Source: Actinernus sp. WN-2022 (lineage: Eukaryota > Cnidaria > Anthozoa > Actiniaria > Actinernidae). From it: DNA of 64,000 nucleotides. Location: NCBI GenBank assembly GCA_030867875.1, contig JAOWCC010001617.1:62001-126000 (forward strand), written 5' to 3'. The first letter of the stretch is position 1; each line of letters begins with the position of its first letter. A program made the position numbers and the translations under genes. Of the stretch, positions 1-11,440 are shown one piece after another. The notes under the pieces are model-generated. The model searched no databases and had not been told where the DNA came from. It worked only from the letters and a program-made list of their open reading frames with translations.

Positions 1-431
1 TTAGCCATCAAGTAGCTATAAGGGATCAAACAAATATAGTTCAAGTACACTTTTCAAACACAATGCAGGTACCTTGCAAGTACAAAAAAAATATAAACTG
101 CAAATACACATCAAGTAGTCTTCAAGTATTGCTTATTTTCATAAGGGCCTAAATGTATGAGAAAAACAATGGACGCCTTTCTAGCCTCGCTTTCATGTTT
201 TTCTGCATTAGAAATGCTCGTAGCTCAACAGCAATTCTCCACATTGCTCTAAAACTCAAAACTATTACTAGTTTTAATGTGATCTTTCATTTGGTAGCAT
301 TGGTTTCCCTCTACAGATTTATCTTCCAAATTATGCAAATTAGGAGGTGGCCATTATGAAAGTCGTCTATGTGTGTTTACATCACATGATCTGAATTGAG
401 TGACAACAGAGTTAGCCGATTACCTCTATTA
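1..431. other. AT-rich flank, no gene recognised
   Basis: No convincing coding region on either strand. The first 140 bases hold several loosely spaced CAAGTA-type words, but no regular tandem period. This stretch is the left flank of the inverted-repeat element that starts at about 432. Confidence 0.5.
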
Positions 432-1580
432 TATAGAATACCCCGCAACTTGGATTATTAATAATTCATTTTCTCAAATATTTATACAAATCTTCTAAAA
501 ACCTAACCCTGAAGTAATAAAAAAAACCTTTAGAACCATTTCCAACCAAAAGTCATTCATAGAACGACACGACATACACAGGTCTGCACTATAATGGGGA
601 ATTTGGCACAGTTTTGGAACAGTTTGTAAGTGATCTTTCGACATGCGGGGTATTCTATACTAGTTAATTTGGTAACTTGATTGCTCTTTTTTTTTCTTTT
701 ATAGGCGAGTTTCAGTTAACATTATTATTATTAATTAAATATTGCCTCATTAGCATAAATCGCACATCAACCAACCAACAAATTAAGCTTTATAATAGAC
801 TTCATACATTAAAAGAGCATACCACATTTAGTATTAAAATACTAAAAATTTGAGCGTAATATGTTGAATACTGTTGGAATAATGGACTTTAAATATTCCA
901 AATTTCAGTTTGTATGGCTGAACCATATAATGTCATATACATTTCTTGTTGATTTTACAGTTTTGAAAAGCCAATTCCAGAAATATATAACATTGTGTGA
1001 ATTCTCAGTGTCTACTACATGTACTTGTGGTACTTGTACACACTATGCCTTTCAGTGTTTGTAGATCATTTGTTTATGATTTCCGTCGATGTGCCAAAGT
1101 GCAAGGGGGCCAGAGACATGGTACACACGGCATTGAATTGACTGTCTCCACCTCTGATGGACACCTGATGGATGAGTTCTAAGCAGTGACTGGCAAACTC
1201 TCTCCCACTGTATCCGCAAACCTTTACTCTGCACATGGCCCATTAGCATTCTTAATCCTATCCCAGGATGGCCACATTGTGCATCTCCGACTATAATATC
1301 CAGCACTTCATCACCTATGGTACTGTATGTACCTGGAAGGCACGTGTCAGTTGATGTCATTGTTTGTATTTTCCCTTTCATTAAAGCATAAATCTCACAT
1401 CAAACATCAAACAACAAACAAATGATCTACAAACACTGAAAGGCATAGTGTGTACAAGTACCACAAGTACATGTAGTAGACACTGAGAATTCACACAATG
1501 TTATATATTTCTGGAATTGGTTTTTCAAAACTGAAAATCAACAAGAAATGTATAAGACATTATATGGTTGGGTGTCAAGC

Positions 1581-1828
1581 TGTCGGAACTTGTTTTCTCG
1601 CGACAAATATACTCACAATGTGTTTTGAAGATCTTCAGTTTAATGCTCTCTCTGGTCACAAACTCTCGCTCTCAATCCCGATTCACACTATCTCTCTGTT
1701 TACAATTCAAGCATCCTATATTAACACGATGTATGTTGTCGTGACTGGCTAGTTATTTTTGTTCACTCGTCACTCATCACACTTGTCTCTCGAGATTACA
1801 TGATTATACTAATGCCCAGTTCCCGACA
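1581..1828 (-). repeat. 3' LTR of the BEL element
   Basis: 248 bp, TGT...ACA ends. It matches the right LTR base for base except one C/G difference near 1683, once the insertion in the other copy is ignored. Confidence 0.9.
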
Positions 1829-1842
1829 CACTCCCCTCATGA
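1829..1842 (-). other. Polypurine tract of the BEL element
   Basis: Read on the minus strand, the bases just before the 3' LTR are ATGAGGGGAGTG. This purine run lies where plus-strand priming starts in LTR retrotransposons. Confidence 0.6.
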
Positions 1843-2013
1843 AGATCCGCCTGGGAGATACATGTTCCTAAAAGAGGCTGGGCATTTAAAAAACTCTTAG
1901 ATATTGAAGATATAACTATAAATGTTCAAGACTAAATGTTCTGAATATATAATGTTCATCTCATCTGACCGTTTACGTTTCAACAGACCACGTTTGCACT
2001 CAGATGATTCGTT

Positions 2014-3789
2014 TCATTGTTCGTCCTGTGCAGTGTCCTGGATACGCATTCTCGCAGCAGCCGCAGCGTCTCGTCTTGGCCTGAAAACAGGGGCATCTGC
2101 GTTGAGATTATCCGGGGGAATCGGCCTTGTCCTATCGCAGGACAGCTCTAGAGGGTACAGCTGTTGAACCGCCCTTTCCAGATTACTCTTCCCTGCCCGC
2201 AGTTTGGCCACTCTCACGATTCCGTCGCGCCCTACGATCAAATCCTCAACAATACCTAGCTTCCACTTGTTTCTGTTGCGCTCCTCTGACTTGATGAGTA
2301 CCAAGTCCCCGACTTGTAAGGAGAGCTGCTTGCAGTGGTGTTTAAGGTTGTGTCGCTCCCGCAGTCTTTTCAGGTACTCCGACGACCATCTCCCCCACAG
2401 CACGTCCTTGCATCGTCGGAGGTATTTAGCGCGTCTCCTAAGTTCGGGCTCTTCGATGTCCTGGTAATCCTCCTCGGGTATCTGGTTTGGGCGCCCAAAC
2501 AATAAGGCGTTGGGTGTCAGTACTGGCAGTTGGACGTCATCCTCCACATAGCTGAGAGGTCGGTTGTTCAGTGACACTTCGATATCCAGTAGCACGTCCT
2601 GTAGCTCATTCCAGGTAAGGAGACCGTTACCTATACTCTTGTAGAGGGATTGCTTCACAAGGCTTACCATCCTCTCAAATTGTCCACCCCACCATGGTGC
2701 CCTGCTGACGTTGAACTGCCAAATGATCTCGTGCTTAGCCAGCCAGTCGTACAAACTCTCATCCTTCATGATCTGCTTCAGCCACTTTGCTGTTGCCACA
2801 AACGTTTTTCCGTTGTCAGAGTAGATTTTTTGTGGGCGTCCCCGCCTTGCAATCAGACGTCTTAGGCTCCTCAGGAACTCCCCCGTCTCTTGGTTTGGCA
2901 ACAGCTCAAGATAAAGCCCTCGTGTTAGGCTACAGGCATAGAGTATGATATATGCCTTGGCTTCACTTCTTGTCTTGGTTCGGTACTTTATAGGTCCAGC
3001 GTAGTCCACCCCAACGACTTGAAATGGGGTGGAACCCTCAGTCCTATCTCTCGGTAGGTTTCCCGTTGGCGGACTCGCAACTGCAGTCACTCGGAATCTT
3101 TTGCACGTGTGACAGTCCTTGATCAGCCGCTTAACTAGGCTCCTCAGCCGTGGTACCCAGTACTGCTCCCTTAGCTTCGCCATGGTTAATCCAACTCCCC
3201 CATGAAGACTGAGCTTGTGAGCGTGAAGTACCAGCTTTTCAGTGAAAACCTCGTCGTCGGGTAGGTAGGTCGGATAATCCCCTTGGATCTTCCCTCTGCA
3301 CTGGTACACGCCCTGATATTTCTGCAAATTCAGCTGGAGTTGGTCTTCCTTGAACTTGTCTTTCTCCTCGCATCTGGCTTGTACTCTCTTCACCCAGAAT
3401 TGTACCTGTTTGCTGGTTTCCTCTGTTGTCAATGGGCCTGATTTCCGGTTTCTGCGATGAGTCCTCGTGTTGTGCACGAGTCGTGAGACCCACGCCAAGA
3501 TTCTGATTGCTTTCCAGTAATCCCATTTCTTCATGAGCTGGTTGAGTTCATCCTCTTCTTTCACCGCTACAGCAAATATCTCTTTGATAGCTTTGGCTTC
3601 AGCCTGTGTTTCTTTGGATGCACTTGCTACAATGTTAGGTGGCCAGTTCTCTGGTTCTGCCAGCCATTCTGGCCCGCGGAACCAAAGATTGGTCGCTTGA
3701 TCCACGTCGCCGCCTCGGCTGCCAAGGTCTGCTGGGTTCGCGTCTGTGCCAACGTGTCGCCAGTTGATGTAGTTCTTCTCCTTGATCAT
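2014..3789 (-). pseudogene. BEL integrase region (zinc-binding, DDE core, DUF5641)
   Basis: About 591 residues. An H2C2 zinc-binding segment (HAHKLSLHGG ... CHTCKRF) is followed by a DDE integrase core with VVGVDYAGPI, IYSDNGKTF and PWWGGQFERM. Near the C terminus comes a DUF5641-like segment with LQVGDLVLIKSEERNRNKWK. In the family this enzyme inserts the cDNA. It should be continuous with the RNase H region upstream, but a one-base deletion near 3788 puts the two in different frames, so the polyprotein is broken here. The first methionine of the open frame is therefore not a real start. Confidence 0.88.
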
Positions 3790-4514
3790 CCAACTCGGTT
3801 TCCTACGAACTGTTTGTACTCGCCGTTACCTTTTATCCAGTGGAGAGCCACTGTACTGTCGAGCCAACCGACGACATGTTCCACAGGAAACCCTTGCAAA
3901 GCCTCCTTGACGTTGTGAACAAGGTTCGCCGCCATGTGTCCGGACACCAGTTCGAGGCGCGGGATAGTGAGCCCCTTCTTTGCAAGGCGAGATTTAGCTG
4001 TCACAAGCCCTTGGTTGGTGCCTGGCGGTTGTCGGACGATCGCGAAGACTGCTGCCGCAACTCCTTTACCGCTTGCGTCTCCGAAGACATGGAGATCTAT
4101 TGACTGAATTGGCTCTTCGGGCTTGGCCAGACTTTTCGGCACACTGATTTGCTGAGGCAGGTTGCGCTCCCACTTTAACAGCTTGTCTATCAGGTCAGCT
4201 GGTAGTTGTGTGTCCCAGGCAACCCGAAGGTCACAGGCCTCTCTATAAAGCAACTTCCCTGTTAGCGTTATGGGGGAGACCAGCCCGAGAGGGTCGTACA
4301 CCCGCGCAATTTTTCCGAGAATGCCCCGCTTAGTATCCCGGGCCGCTTCCGTCGGGAAGCTAACGTGAAGGGTGTCCCTCCCCTTGTTCCAGGGTAGCCC
4401 AAGAAGCTTAGTTTCTCCCGCCTTAACTCCCAGTTTCTGTTTTGCATAGCTTTGATCTTCTGGTTCTTCGTTTACGGCTGGCGTTGTTTCTGCTTCTAGC
4501 GCCTGTACATTCGA
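3786..4514 (-). pseudogene. BEL pol middle region (peptidase A17-type/RNase H)
   Basis: Open frame of 243 codons between a stop at 4515-4517 and the frameshift near 3788. The phrases ARVYDPLGLVSPITLTGK and HVFGDASGKGVAAAVF are typical of the BEL/Pao segment after the reverse transcriptase, with an RNase H-like DAS motif and WLDSTVALHWI. It degrades the RNA template in the family. A TGA stands where the frame would run on from the reverse transcriptase, probably a TGG-to-TGA change. Confidence 0.82.
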
Positions 4515-4517
4515 GTG

Positions 4518-5249
4518 TCATTTGTGCAGCTCAAATTTTGCTTCACTGAAAACCGTTATCGCCATTTTCTTTAGTAGAAGCGCTTGGTTTGTTGTCTCTC
4601 CTCCACTGATGAGATCGTCGACGTACAAGCACTTCTCAATCTCTTCGACGAGATCCGGATTTTTTTCTTTACAGATTCGTAAATGTTCCTTGATCACACC
4701 TGCAAGTAAGATTGGCGAAGGAGCCAAACCGAACAGTGCTCGCGTGAACCTCAGAACTTCCACCTGCTTCGTCTTTATATCTTTCAGCCAATGAAATCGC
4801 ATAGCATCTCTGTCGCCCTCTCGGATGCGCACTTGTAGAAAGGCTGGTTTGAGGTCGCCCGCTATGGCTACAGCGTGGAATCTGTTGCGCACTAGCACAT
4901 TCCATAACTGATTCTGTAATGGTGGCCCGGTTTCCAAACATTCGTTTAGTGATGGTGCTTTGTCGTTCGCTCGCGCCGAGGCGTCATACACTATGCGTAA
5001 TTTAGTTGTCTCAGCTGACTCGCGTACGACCGGTTTATGGGGAATGTAAAATTCTCTGCCTTCGACTTCTTCTCCTGCCGGTTCCACAATCCCTTGCTCT
5101 CGTTGGTCCTGGATGATCTCGTTGTAATGCTCCAATGTGTTTTGTTTCTCTAACCTCTGTACGAGATTTCCAAGTCGCTTCAGGCTTCCGCCTTGTGGTT
5201 CGGCAAATGGGGGTGATCTCCCTTCCAAGGCAAACTGGTCTCGTACCAC
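4518..5249 (-). pseudogene. BEL reverse transcriptase
   Basis: Contains RIVYDASARAND, AIAGDLKPAFLQVRI and the catalytic CLYVDDLISGG (YVDD box), which identify a BEL/Pao reverse transcriptase. It lies in a different frame from gag-protease: the two open frames overlap at 5180-5249 and a one-base deletion near 5200 explains the shift. It ends at the in-frame TGA at 4515-4517. Fingers and palm are present, so only small lesions inactivate it. Confidence 0.88.
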
Positions 5250-7123
5250 CCCTCTGAATTCCTGGTTAGCTTTTCCTTGAATTCCTCATACACGACCTCT
5301 TGATCTCCGATATGAGTGTCTTTGAGCCCCAACACGTCTAGTTTGCAAAGTTCCTCGTAGTCTGATGCGGCGGTTTGCGTCAAAAACATGTTTGATAGGT
5401 CTATCTCTTTCCCAGGTGACAGGATTGTCCACCCGAACTTGGTTAATTCGGCTATGGGCTCACCCGGGCTCCCTATCTTGGGTTTGGTTGCAGTCTTAAT
5501 CTTGGTGTACTCGCTCGTGCCTAGAATGAGATGCACGGGAAGTTCGGGTTTCTCGTCCGTGTCATTCATGTTAACTTCCTTCAGATGAGGATATCTAGCG
5601 ATCATATCTTTGTATTTGGGGTTGTTCAATATCAACAGCTCTTGACGATCAACTTTAGTTAATTCCGTCCTTAAGTAGAAATTACCGTCAACACTGTCAA
5701 TTGACACCTTATACACGCTTAGCACTTTATTTGCGGCCCCAAGCATCATTTCGATGCGCTTGAACTCTTTGCGGCGTGGTCGAATTTGCAGGCGTTCTAT
5801 GATAGCCGATGACGCGTACGAACTACCCGCCCCAGTGTCTAGCAATGCGCGGCATTTGATTCCATTGACCTCTACTACAACAACAGGGTATGTCACGGCA
5901 CCCTTATCTTGACATTGAGTTGTCAAGAATTGCTCACTGGCACTAGTACTAGCACTTGTTGCGCTTTGTTGATCACAAATTGACATATGATGCCGCCCTT
6001 GACAATTTCTGCATGTCGAACGAGATTTGCATTCCGCTGCTCTGTGTCCAGAACCGGTACAGTTGAAACAAAATCGCTTTTGGCTCAAGTGCTTTTTTCT
6101 GTCAGCGCTAGTAATTATCTTCTGGCAATTAACTGATTTGTGATCTTTGGCGTCGCAGTAGACACAAGATCTAGGAGTTGGGGCTTGACCTCGTAGGTTT
6201 GTTTGGAAGCTTCTAGATTTATTAGGCCTTTCTTGCGCGGGTTTTACGGAGGGTTTATCTTCACTCTTAGGGGGGTTTCGTTCTGTCCACTTACGTAGCG
6301 CTTCTATTAGCTGGGAGAAATCCCAGTCTTGCCAGTCATCATCTAATCGCACTAAATCTCCCCTTATCCCCTCCAATTTGTTGAGGGTCATTCTGACGTA
6401 GCCATTGACCTCTTTTAGCTTTCCCATAGTATCCAATGACTGTACGCTTTGCAACAACCGTTCATAGAATACGCTCACTTTATTTGCATCTGAGCCATGA
6501 ACGGGAGTTAGGGACATGATATCTTTAACGTAAGCATTCACTATTTCACTTGTTTTGCCATAACGCGTCTTGAGGATGTTTTTTGCTCTTTCGTATCCTT
6601 CCATTGTGAAAGGTAAACCATCAATTGTTGACCTTACTGTAGGTTCCACTAATTCTTTCAGATAAGAGAACTTGGTTATTTGTGGAATTTTGGATGTATC
6701 AATTTCGGCCTCAAATTGACTCCAAAATCGAACCCAGTCTGTGGGTGTGCCCTTGAACTTGCTGATTACGAGTTTGGGCAATTTTGAACTAGGATTTTGT
6801 TCCTTCGTTTCTTTCCACCCCTCCTCGATTTTCTTTTCATACTTTAGTCGTTGTTCGAGTTTAATTTTCTCAAACTGCAATTCCTCTTCGAATTTCTTCT
6901 CTCTTATCTGCGCGGCTAGGTTTTCTTCTTGTTGATTTGCTGCTCTAATCTTCGCGTCTTTAATTTCTTTCATAGCTAAGTTAAGGTCAACAATAGCCTT
7001 TTCATACACGGCAGCATTGTTTTCTAGTTCAGTGCTCCAATCCTGGATTTCTCCCAGGTCATCGCCTTTCTCAAATTTAAGCTCTTGAACTCTTACCTTC
7101 AGCTCGTGGACTTCTTCTACTTT
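5180..7123 (-). pseudogene. BEL gag and aspartic protease
   Basis: Main part of gag-protease. A charged coiled-coil N-terminal segment is followed by a DUF1759-like capsid domain (KFKGTPTDWVRFWSQFEAEI) and three zinc knuckles (CVYCDAKDHKSVNC, CFNCTGSGHRAAEC, CRNCQGRHHMSIC). A DUF1758-type protease with ALLDTGAGSSYAS comes next, near residue 390. The frame continues past the nearest methionine up to 7123, where the foldback element interrupts it. The first 40 or so residues of gag are at 11261-11383. It ends early because of the frameshift before the reverse transcriptase. Confidence 0.88.
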
Positions 7124-7164
7124 GTTTTTTAGGGCTTACTGTATTTTGCGAAACGAAACGAAAC

Positions 7165-7528
7165 GAAACGAAGTTGTATTTTGCGAAGTTGTATTTTGCG
7201 AAGTTGTATTTTGCGAAGTTGTATTTTGCGAAGTTGTAATTTGCGAAGTTGTATTTTGCGAAGTTGTAATTTGCGAAGTTGTATTTTGCGAAGTTGTAAT
7301 TTGCGAAGTTGTATTTTGCGAAGTTGTATTTTGCGAAGTTGTATTTTGCGAAGTTGTAATTTGCGAAGTTGTATTTTGCGAAGTTGTATTTTGCGAAGTT
7401 GTATTTTGCGAAGTTGTATTTTGCGAAGTTGTATTTTGCGAAGTTGTATTTTGCGAAGTTGTATTTTGCGAAGTTGTATTTTGCGAAGTTGTATTTTGCG
7501 AAGTTGTAATTTGCGAAGTTGTATTTTG
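7165..7528. repeat. Left 15-bp array of the foldback element
   Basis: About 24 head-to-tail copies of AAGTTGTATTTTGCG, with single T/A variants (GTATTTT or GTAATTT) scattered through it. Long open frames read through it in several frames only because the period is divisible by three. Confidence 0.95.
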
Positions 7529-7533
7529 TACAA

Positions 7534-8010
7534 GAGAGCATGAAATAAATCAAAATGCTTGAGAGTACGATCGACATTTGGAGCTCGCGTGAAAAGCTGA
7601 ACCGACCGAATCGATCAGAGAGAACCTTATCAGGGTTAGAGTACATACCGGCAGATTAGCCAATTATCACGATTCCGTCGTGAGTCTCACGCTTTTTGCC
7701 GTTTCTCACGTTATCTCACGATTTTCAGTAAGGGACCTGACATTTTCATTAATTATTGTTCTTATGTAGTCTACCAAAGAGCATGAAATAAATCAAAATG
7801 ATTTAGACATGTTGAGAGAGAGTACGGTCGACAGTTCTAGTTGGAATTGAGCATGAGGTCCGTGAGCTCACGTTTGAATCGATAATCGACCTCACATGAT
7901 ATCGATCCGACGACCAGCAGATCTTATCAGGGTTAGAGTACCAGCGCGCGGCAGATCCGCCTACTATCGATATCACGATTCCGTGAGTCTCACGATTTTT
8001 GTCTGTTTTA
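7534..8010. repeat. Diverged tandem duplication inside the foldback element
   Basis: Two units of about 200-230 bp (about 7540-7720 and 7780-8005) share AGAGCATGAAATAAATCAAA, CTTATCAGGGTTAGAGTAC and CACGATTCCG...GTGAGTCTCACG in the same order. No coding signal. Confidence 0.7.
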
Positions 8011-10845
8011 AATAACGTAAGATGTGATTTCAATCCAAAGGAGAAATAACTAATCCCTTACAGGTATTGACCTCTCGACATTATTTCTTCTTACAAAAGT
8101 ACGAAAGCCGCTCTTGAACCATTATTGCACACTGAACCTCACAACCTTGCCTCGATTGCAGGTTTTGTTTCCCTAGCATATCTCAAAGTCGGCATGATAA
8201 AAACAAAGCAATGGTCAGCTTCGTTGACTTTAATATATCTTTAAATCTCAGCTATCTGTCATCGAAATCATTATGGCCTATCAAACCAAAATGTAGTCCT
8301 AGAAAAGCCACGTGCAACTGAGAAACATGCATCACGATATCAATTTCCAAAGTGTTTTCATAGCAGTTTATACTTGTCTACCCTTTCGGAAAATTTCGTT
8401 TGAAGTGTTGGCAATATCCACTAAATTGTAAACATACCATTGAGCAAGTATAATCATTTATTGTGTTGAGTCGGGACCGGGAGTTCGAGTGGGACAAGTG
8501 GAATTGTTGTACCGTACCTATGATAGACCACCATACGTGACAGCTAGTTGGCGCCGATAGATTAAATATCCGATAGATTGCATTCCAATTAATCAATCAA
8601 GTAGTGCTGTTAGTAATATATATGACAGTTTTGTGGCAAAAAGTTTTTTTTTTCTGTACTTGGCCGGTCAGATCGCCTTTTATACCTTTCGAGACCAGTT
8701 TCTAAATTCAAGGTGCCGGTTTATCGGAATCTAAATTATGATAGGATTGAAGGAGTTGCAGTATCGTTGTTTGGTATACATTCATGATTTTTTCTGTTGT
8801 TTTGAAAAAAACGACACATGCTTCGTCGTCCGGACGTCGACATATAACTCAGGTCTATTGCATTGGAAGTAGAACGCAACGTGAATAAATAATAAGTTAA
8901 CAAAAGTGCCCAGTACACACGCTTTTTTTCCAAGGTCGAAATCATTAGGACCATACTAACTTCTATGATGCCGGCCGGCGTTTTGACAAGTTTGTATCAT
9001 GATAATCTGCACGTGATGTTTCAAATTCCTCCCCGATAAGTCATTATCAGTTGATAATGATTTCGATGATATATAGATTCGATAATATTGTAAACGTCAC
9101 CTGGGACCATCTTTATTTAATACGGCCGGTTGCTAGTTTGTTCATTACCGTACAGCGTATTAGTAAATGGTTTTTTTTATATACGAGGCCTATATGTCGG
9201 TTGGGATTCTACCAAACAAAGCCGCCGAGATAATAATTTCCCTTTGAAGCGAGCTGTCATTCGTTCACTGTTCTCTCTTGGACTGGTTCTCTGCTACTGC
9301 CAGCAACGAGATTATTGCATGCTAGCAGATCTCTCTCTCTCTCCCTCTCTGCAGGTAAAAATAAAACCGAGAGAAACCTCACGCTTTCATAATTATTAAT
9401 AGTATTACCCTGATTTTTTTTATATAGCACTGCATGATAGCAGGGTAGCGAGGGGTGAGCGGTAAATACTGATAGTGCATCCATGTTCAAATCAAAATTA
9501 TCATGTCACCGCCAGGCGTGAAAAGGGGTCAAAGTCCCGGATATAAACAATAACAAAGTACGCGAAGCACTGTGGGTGAGATGGCCCATTTAATTTCTAT
9601 AATTACATGTCTGAATTTCTGTACATGTATGGCATTCTATTTACATGTATGAATTTCTGAAGTACATGTATGGATTTTCTATACATGTTCAATTTTTTGA
9701 TACATGTATATTTTTTTGATACATGTATGAAATTTTGACATGTAAGGATTTTTGTACGTGTATGGATTTTAATACATGTATACATATCTGGTATAGGTGT
9801 ATGAAAATTTAATTTTGAAACGTTTGGCGCCTGATAAGTGTCTTCTTGAGTTACCCGGATCATTGAACCATGACAAACACACAGAAACCACTTTTATAAA
9901 TATCGTGCGTATTTTAGGTCAGACTTGACAATACAAAGCTTGAGGGAGACATTTCCTGATTCAACCGGCAAGTTGGAAACTTCAACTGACTTTAAACTGC
10001 TTCCACGTTATTGTTCTAACCTATCAGTATTAAAGTATTATACTGCTTTGAAAGCATTTCGGTGAATAGCATGCGTATTTTAGGTCATTTCCTGATTCGA
10101 CTGAGACTTCACGATACAAAGCTTAATAGGGGCACAGTTCCCACAGTTCCTGATTCAACCGGAAAGTTAATATAAACTCCAACTGACTTTAAACTGCTTC
10201 CACGTTAACACTGTTGCTGTTGTCCTGTGAATCCAATCATCCAGCGAGTTGCGGGCGCTTAGCTGTAGTCCTGTGCAGTCAGTCATCCAGCTAGATGCTG
10301 GTGCTGTAGTCCTGCACAGGGACAGACCCAGGCGCTGTTTTTGTAATTCTCAGTAAGAAGACCAACATACTTGATAGTACCATAGACCTCTCTGAATGAG
10401 AAGATTTGTTCTTTGTTTACTGCCATTTGCCGGCGATCGAACTGTACATTGTTGTTGATGTTTATCTTTCAAAATCTTATCTCTATATACAGTAAATTGG
10501 TCGGCCAATGTCTTACTTAGCGTAGCGTAAATGAAGATGTTATATGAGTACGATTTTTTTTTTTTTGCTAACGAATGATTGTATATATGAAGTGATTAAT
10601 AAAATGATAATAATGGAAAATAATCGTTTTATTTCCGGATTGTAATTCCTGAAAAAGCATTAGACCTTTCTGACCATGTTGCTCGCTAGCTGCTTATTTA
10701 AAACGCATAGCCAGTGTTGTACTTGTGACTGACTGCGTGTGCAACATCGTCAAATGGGCTATTCAAGTGGGTTTCCAAGGTGCTTTGCTGTTGCGTCAAC
10801 AAAATGAAAGTTTATACCTTTGTATTTCACAGACTCCCGTTGTTT
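8011..10845. other. Interior of the foldback element, no gene recognised
   Basis: No frame longer than about 90 codons and no recognisable domain. It holds a CT run at 9331-9350, a degenerate array of TACATGTAT words at 9605-9800, and a duplicated unit of roughly 120-165 bp at about 9904-10018 and 10070-10205 (shared CGTATTTTAGGTCA, ATACAAAGCTT, TTTAAACTGCTTCCACGTTA). Confidence 0.6.
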
Positions 10846-10849
10846 TGTT

Positions 10850-11216
10850 ACTTCGCAAATTACAACTTCGCAAAATACAACTTCGCAAAATACAACTTCG
10901 CAAATTACAACTTCGCAAATTACAACTTCGCAAATTACAACTTCGCAAAATACAACTTCGCAAAATACAACTTCGCAAAATACAACTTCGCAAAATACAA
11001 CTTCGCAAAATACGACTTCGCAAAATACAACTTCGCAAAATACAACTTCGCAAAATACAACTTCGCAAAATACAACTTCGCAAAATACAACTTCGCAAAT
11101 TACAACTTCGCAAAATACAACTTCGCAAATTACAACTTCGCAAAATACAACTTCGCAAAATACAACTTCGCAAAATACAACTTCGCAAATTACAACTTCG
11201 CAAAATACAACTTCGT
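10850..11216. repeat. Right 15-bp array of the foldback element
   Basis: About 24-25 copies of CTTCGCAAAATACAA, inverted relative to the left array. The order of A/T variant units does not mirror the left array beyond the outermost units, so the two arms have turned over separately. Confidence 0.95.
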
Positions 11217-11260
11217 TTCGTTTCGTTTCGTTTCGCAAAATACAGTAAGCCGTTTTTTAG

Positions 11261-11383
11261 GGTTTTCTGGTGCCTTTCTAAAGCAATTTGGTCACCTCCT
11301 ACCGCCTTGATCTGCTCCTGTGTAAACTTGAGCAATTGAATCTTTGTCTCGATGCCTTTCGTTAACTCCTCCAAAGTTGCCAT
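11261..11383 (-). pseudogene. N-terminal fragment of BEL gag
   Basis: Starts at an ATG whose complement is 11381-11383 and reads MATLEELTKGIETK through QKTLKN, ending at the foldback insertion. It rejoins the gag frame at 7123. The frame can be read upstream to 11401, but the leader before MATLEEL is short. The charged helical content fits the coiled-coil start of gag. Confidence 0.75.
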
Positions 11384-11419
11384 TGTTGGGCTTCTACTCA
11401 CTGGTGGTTGTATTTAATG

Positions 11420-11436
11420 TCCCGTCGGGGGTGCCA
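11420..11436 (-). other. Primer-binding site of the BEL element
   Basis: Four bases inside the 5' LTR, the minus strand begins TGGCACCCCCGACGGGA. TGG at the start pairs with a tRNA CCA end, as in LTR retrotransposon priming. The tRNA is not identified. Confidence 0.65.
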
Positions 11437-11440
11437 CTTT

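Larger units (their letters stand above)
7133..11251. mobile_element. Foldback element with 15-bp tandem-repeat arms inserted in BEL gag
   Basis: Ends are inverted copies of GGCTTACTGTATTTTGCG, followed on each side by AAACG steps and then about 24 copies of a 15 bp unit (CTTCGCAAAATACAA or its A/T variant). GTTTTTTAG is duplicated exactly at 7124-7132 and 11252-11260, a 9 bp target duplication. Long TIRs built from tandem repeats plus 9 bp duplications are features of foldback/Mutator-like elements. The 3.3 kb interior has no transposase-like frame. Removing the element and one duplication rejoins gag in frame. Confidence 0.85.

Noticed and set aside
1052..1381. 109 aa minus-strand frame
   Set aside because: Lies in the loop of the outer inverted-repeat element, no recognisable domain or splice context.
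7077..7646. Long frames (up to 189 aa) of repeated five-residue units in the 15-bp array
   Set aside because: The period is a multiple of three, so several frames on both strands stay open. The array is a TIR arm of a foldback element.
10725..11401. Overlapping frames of 142-204 aa on both strands in the right array
   Set aside because: Same artefact. Only the short gag N terminus at 11261-11383 is real coding sequence.
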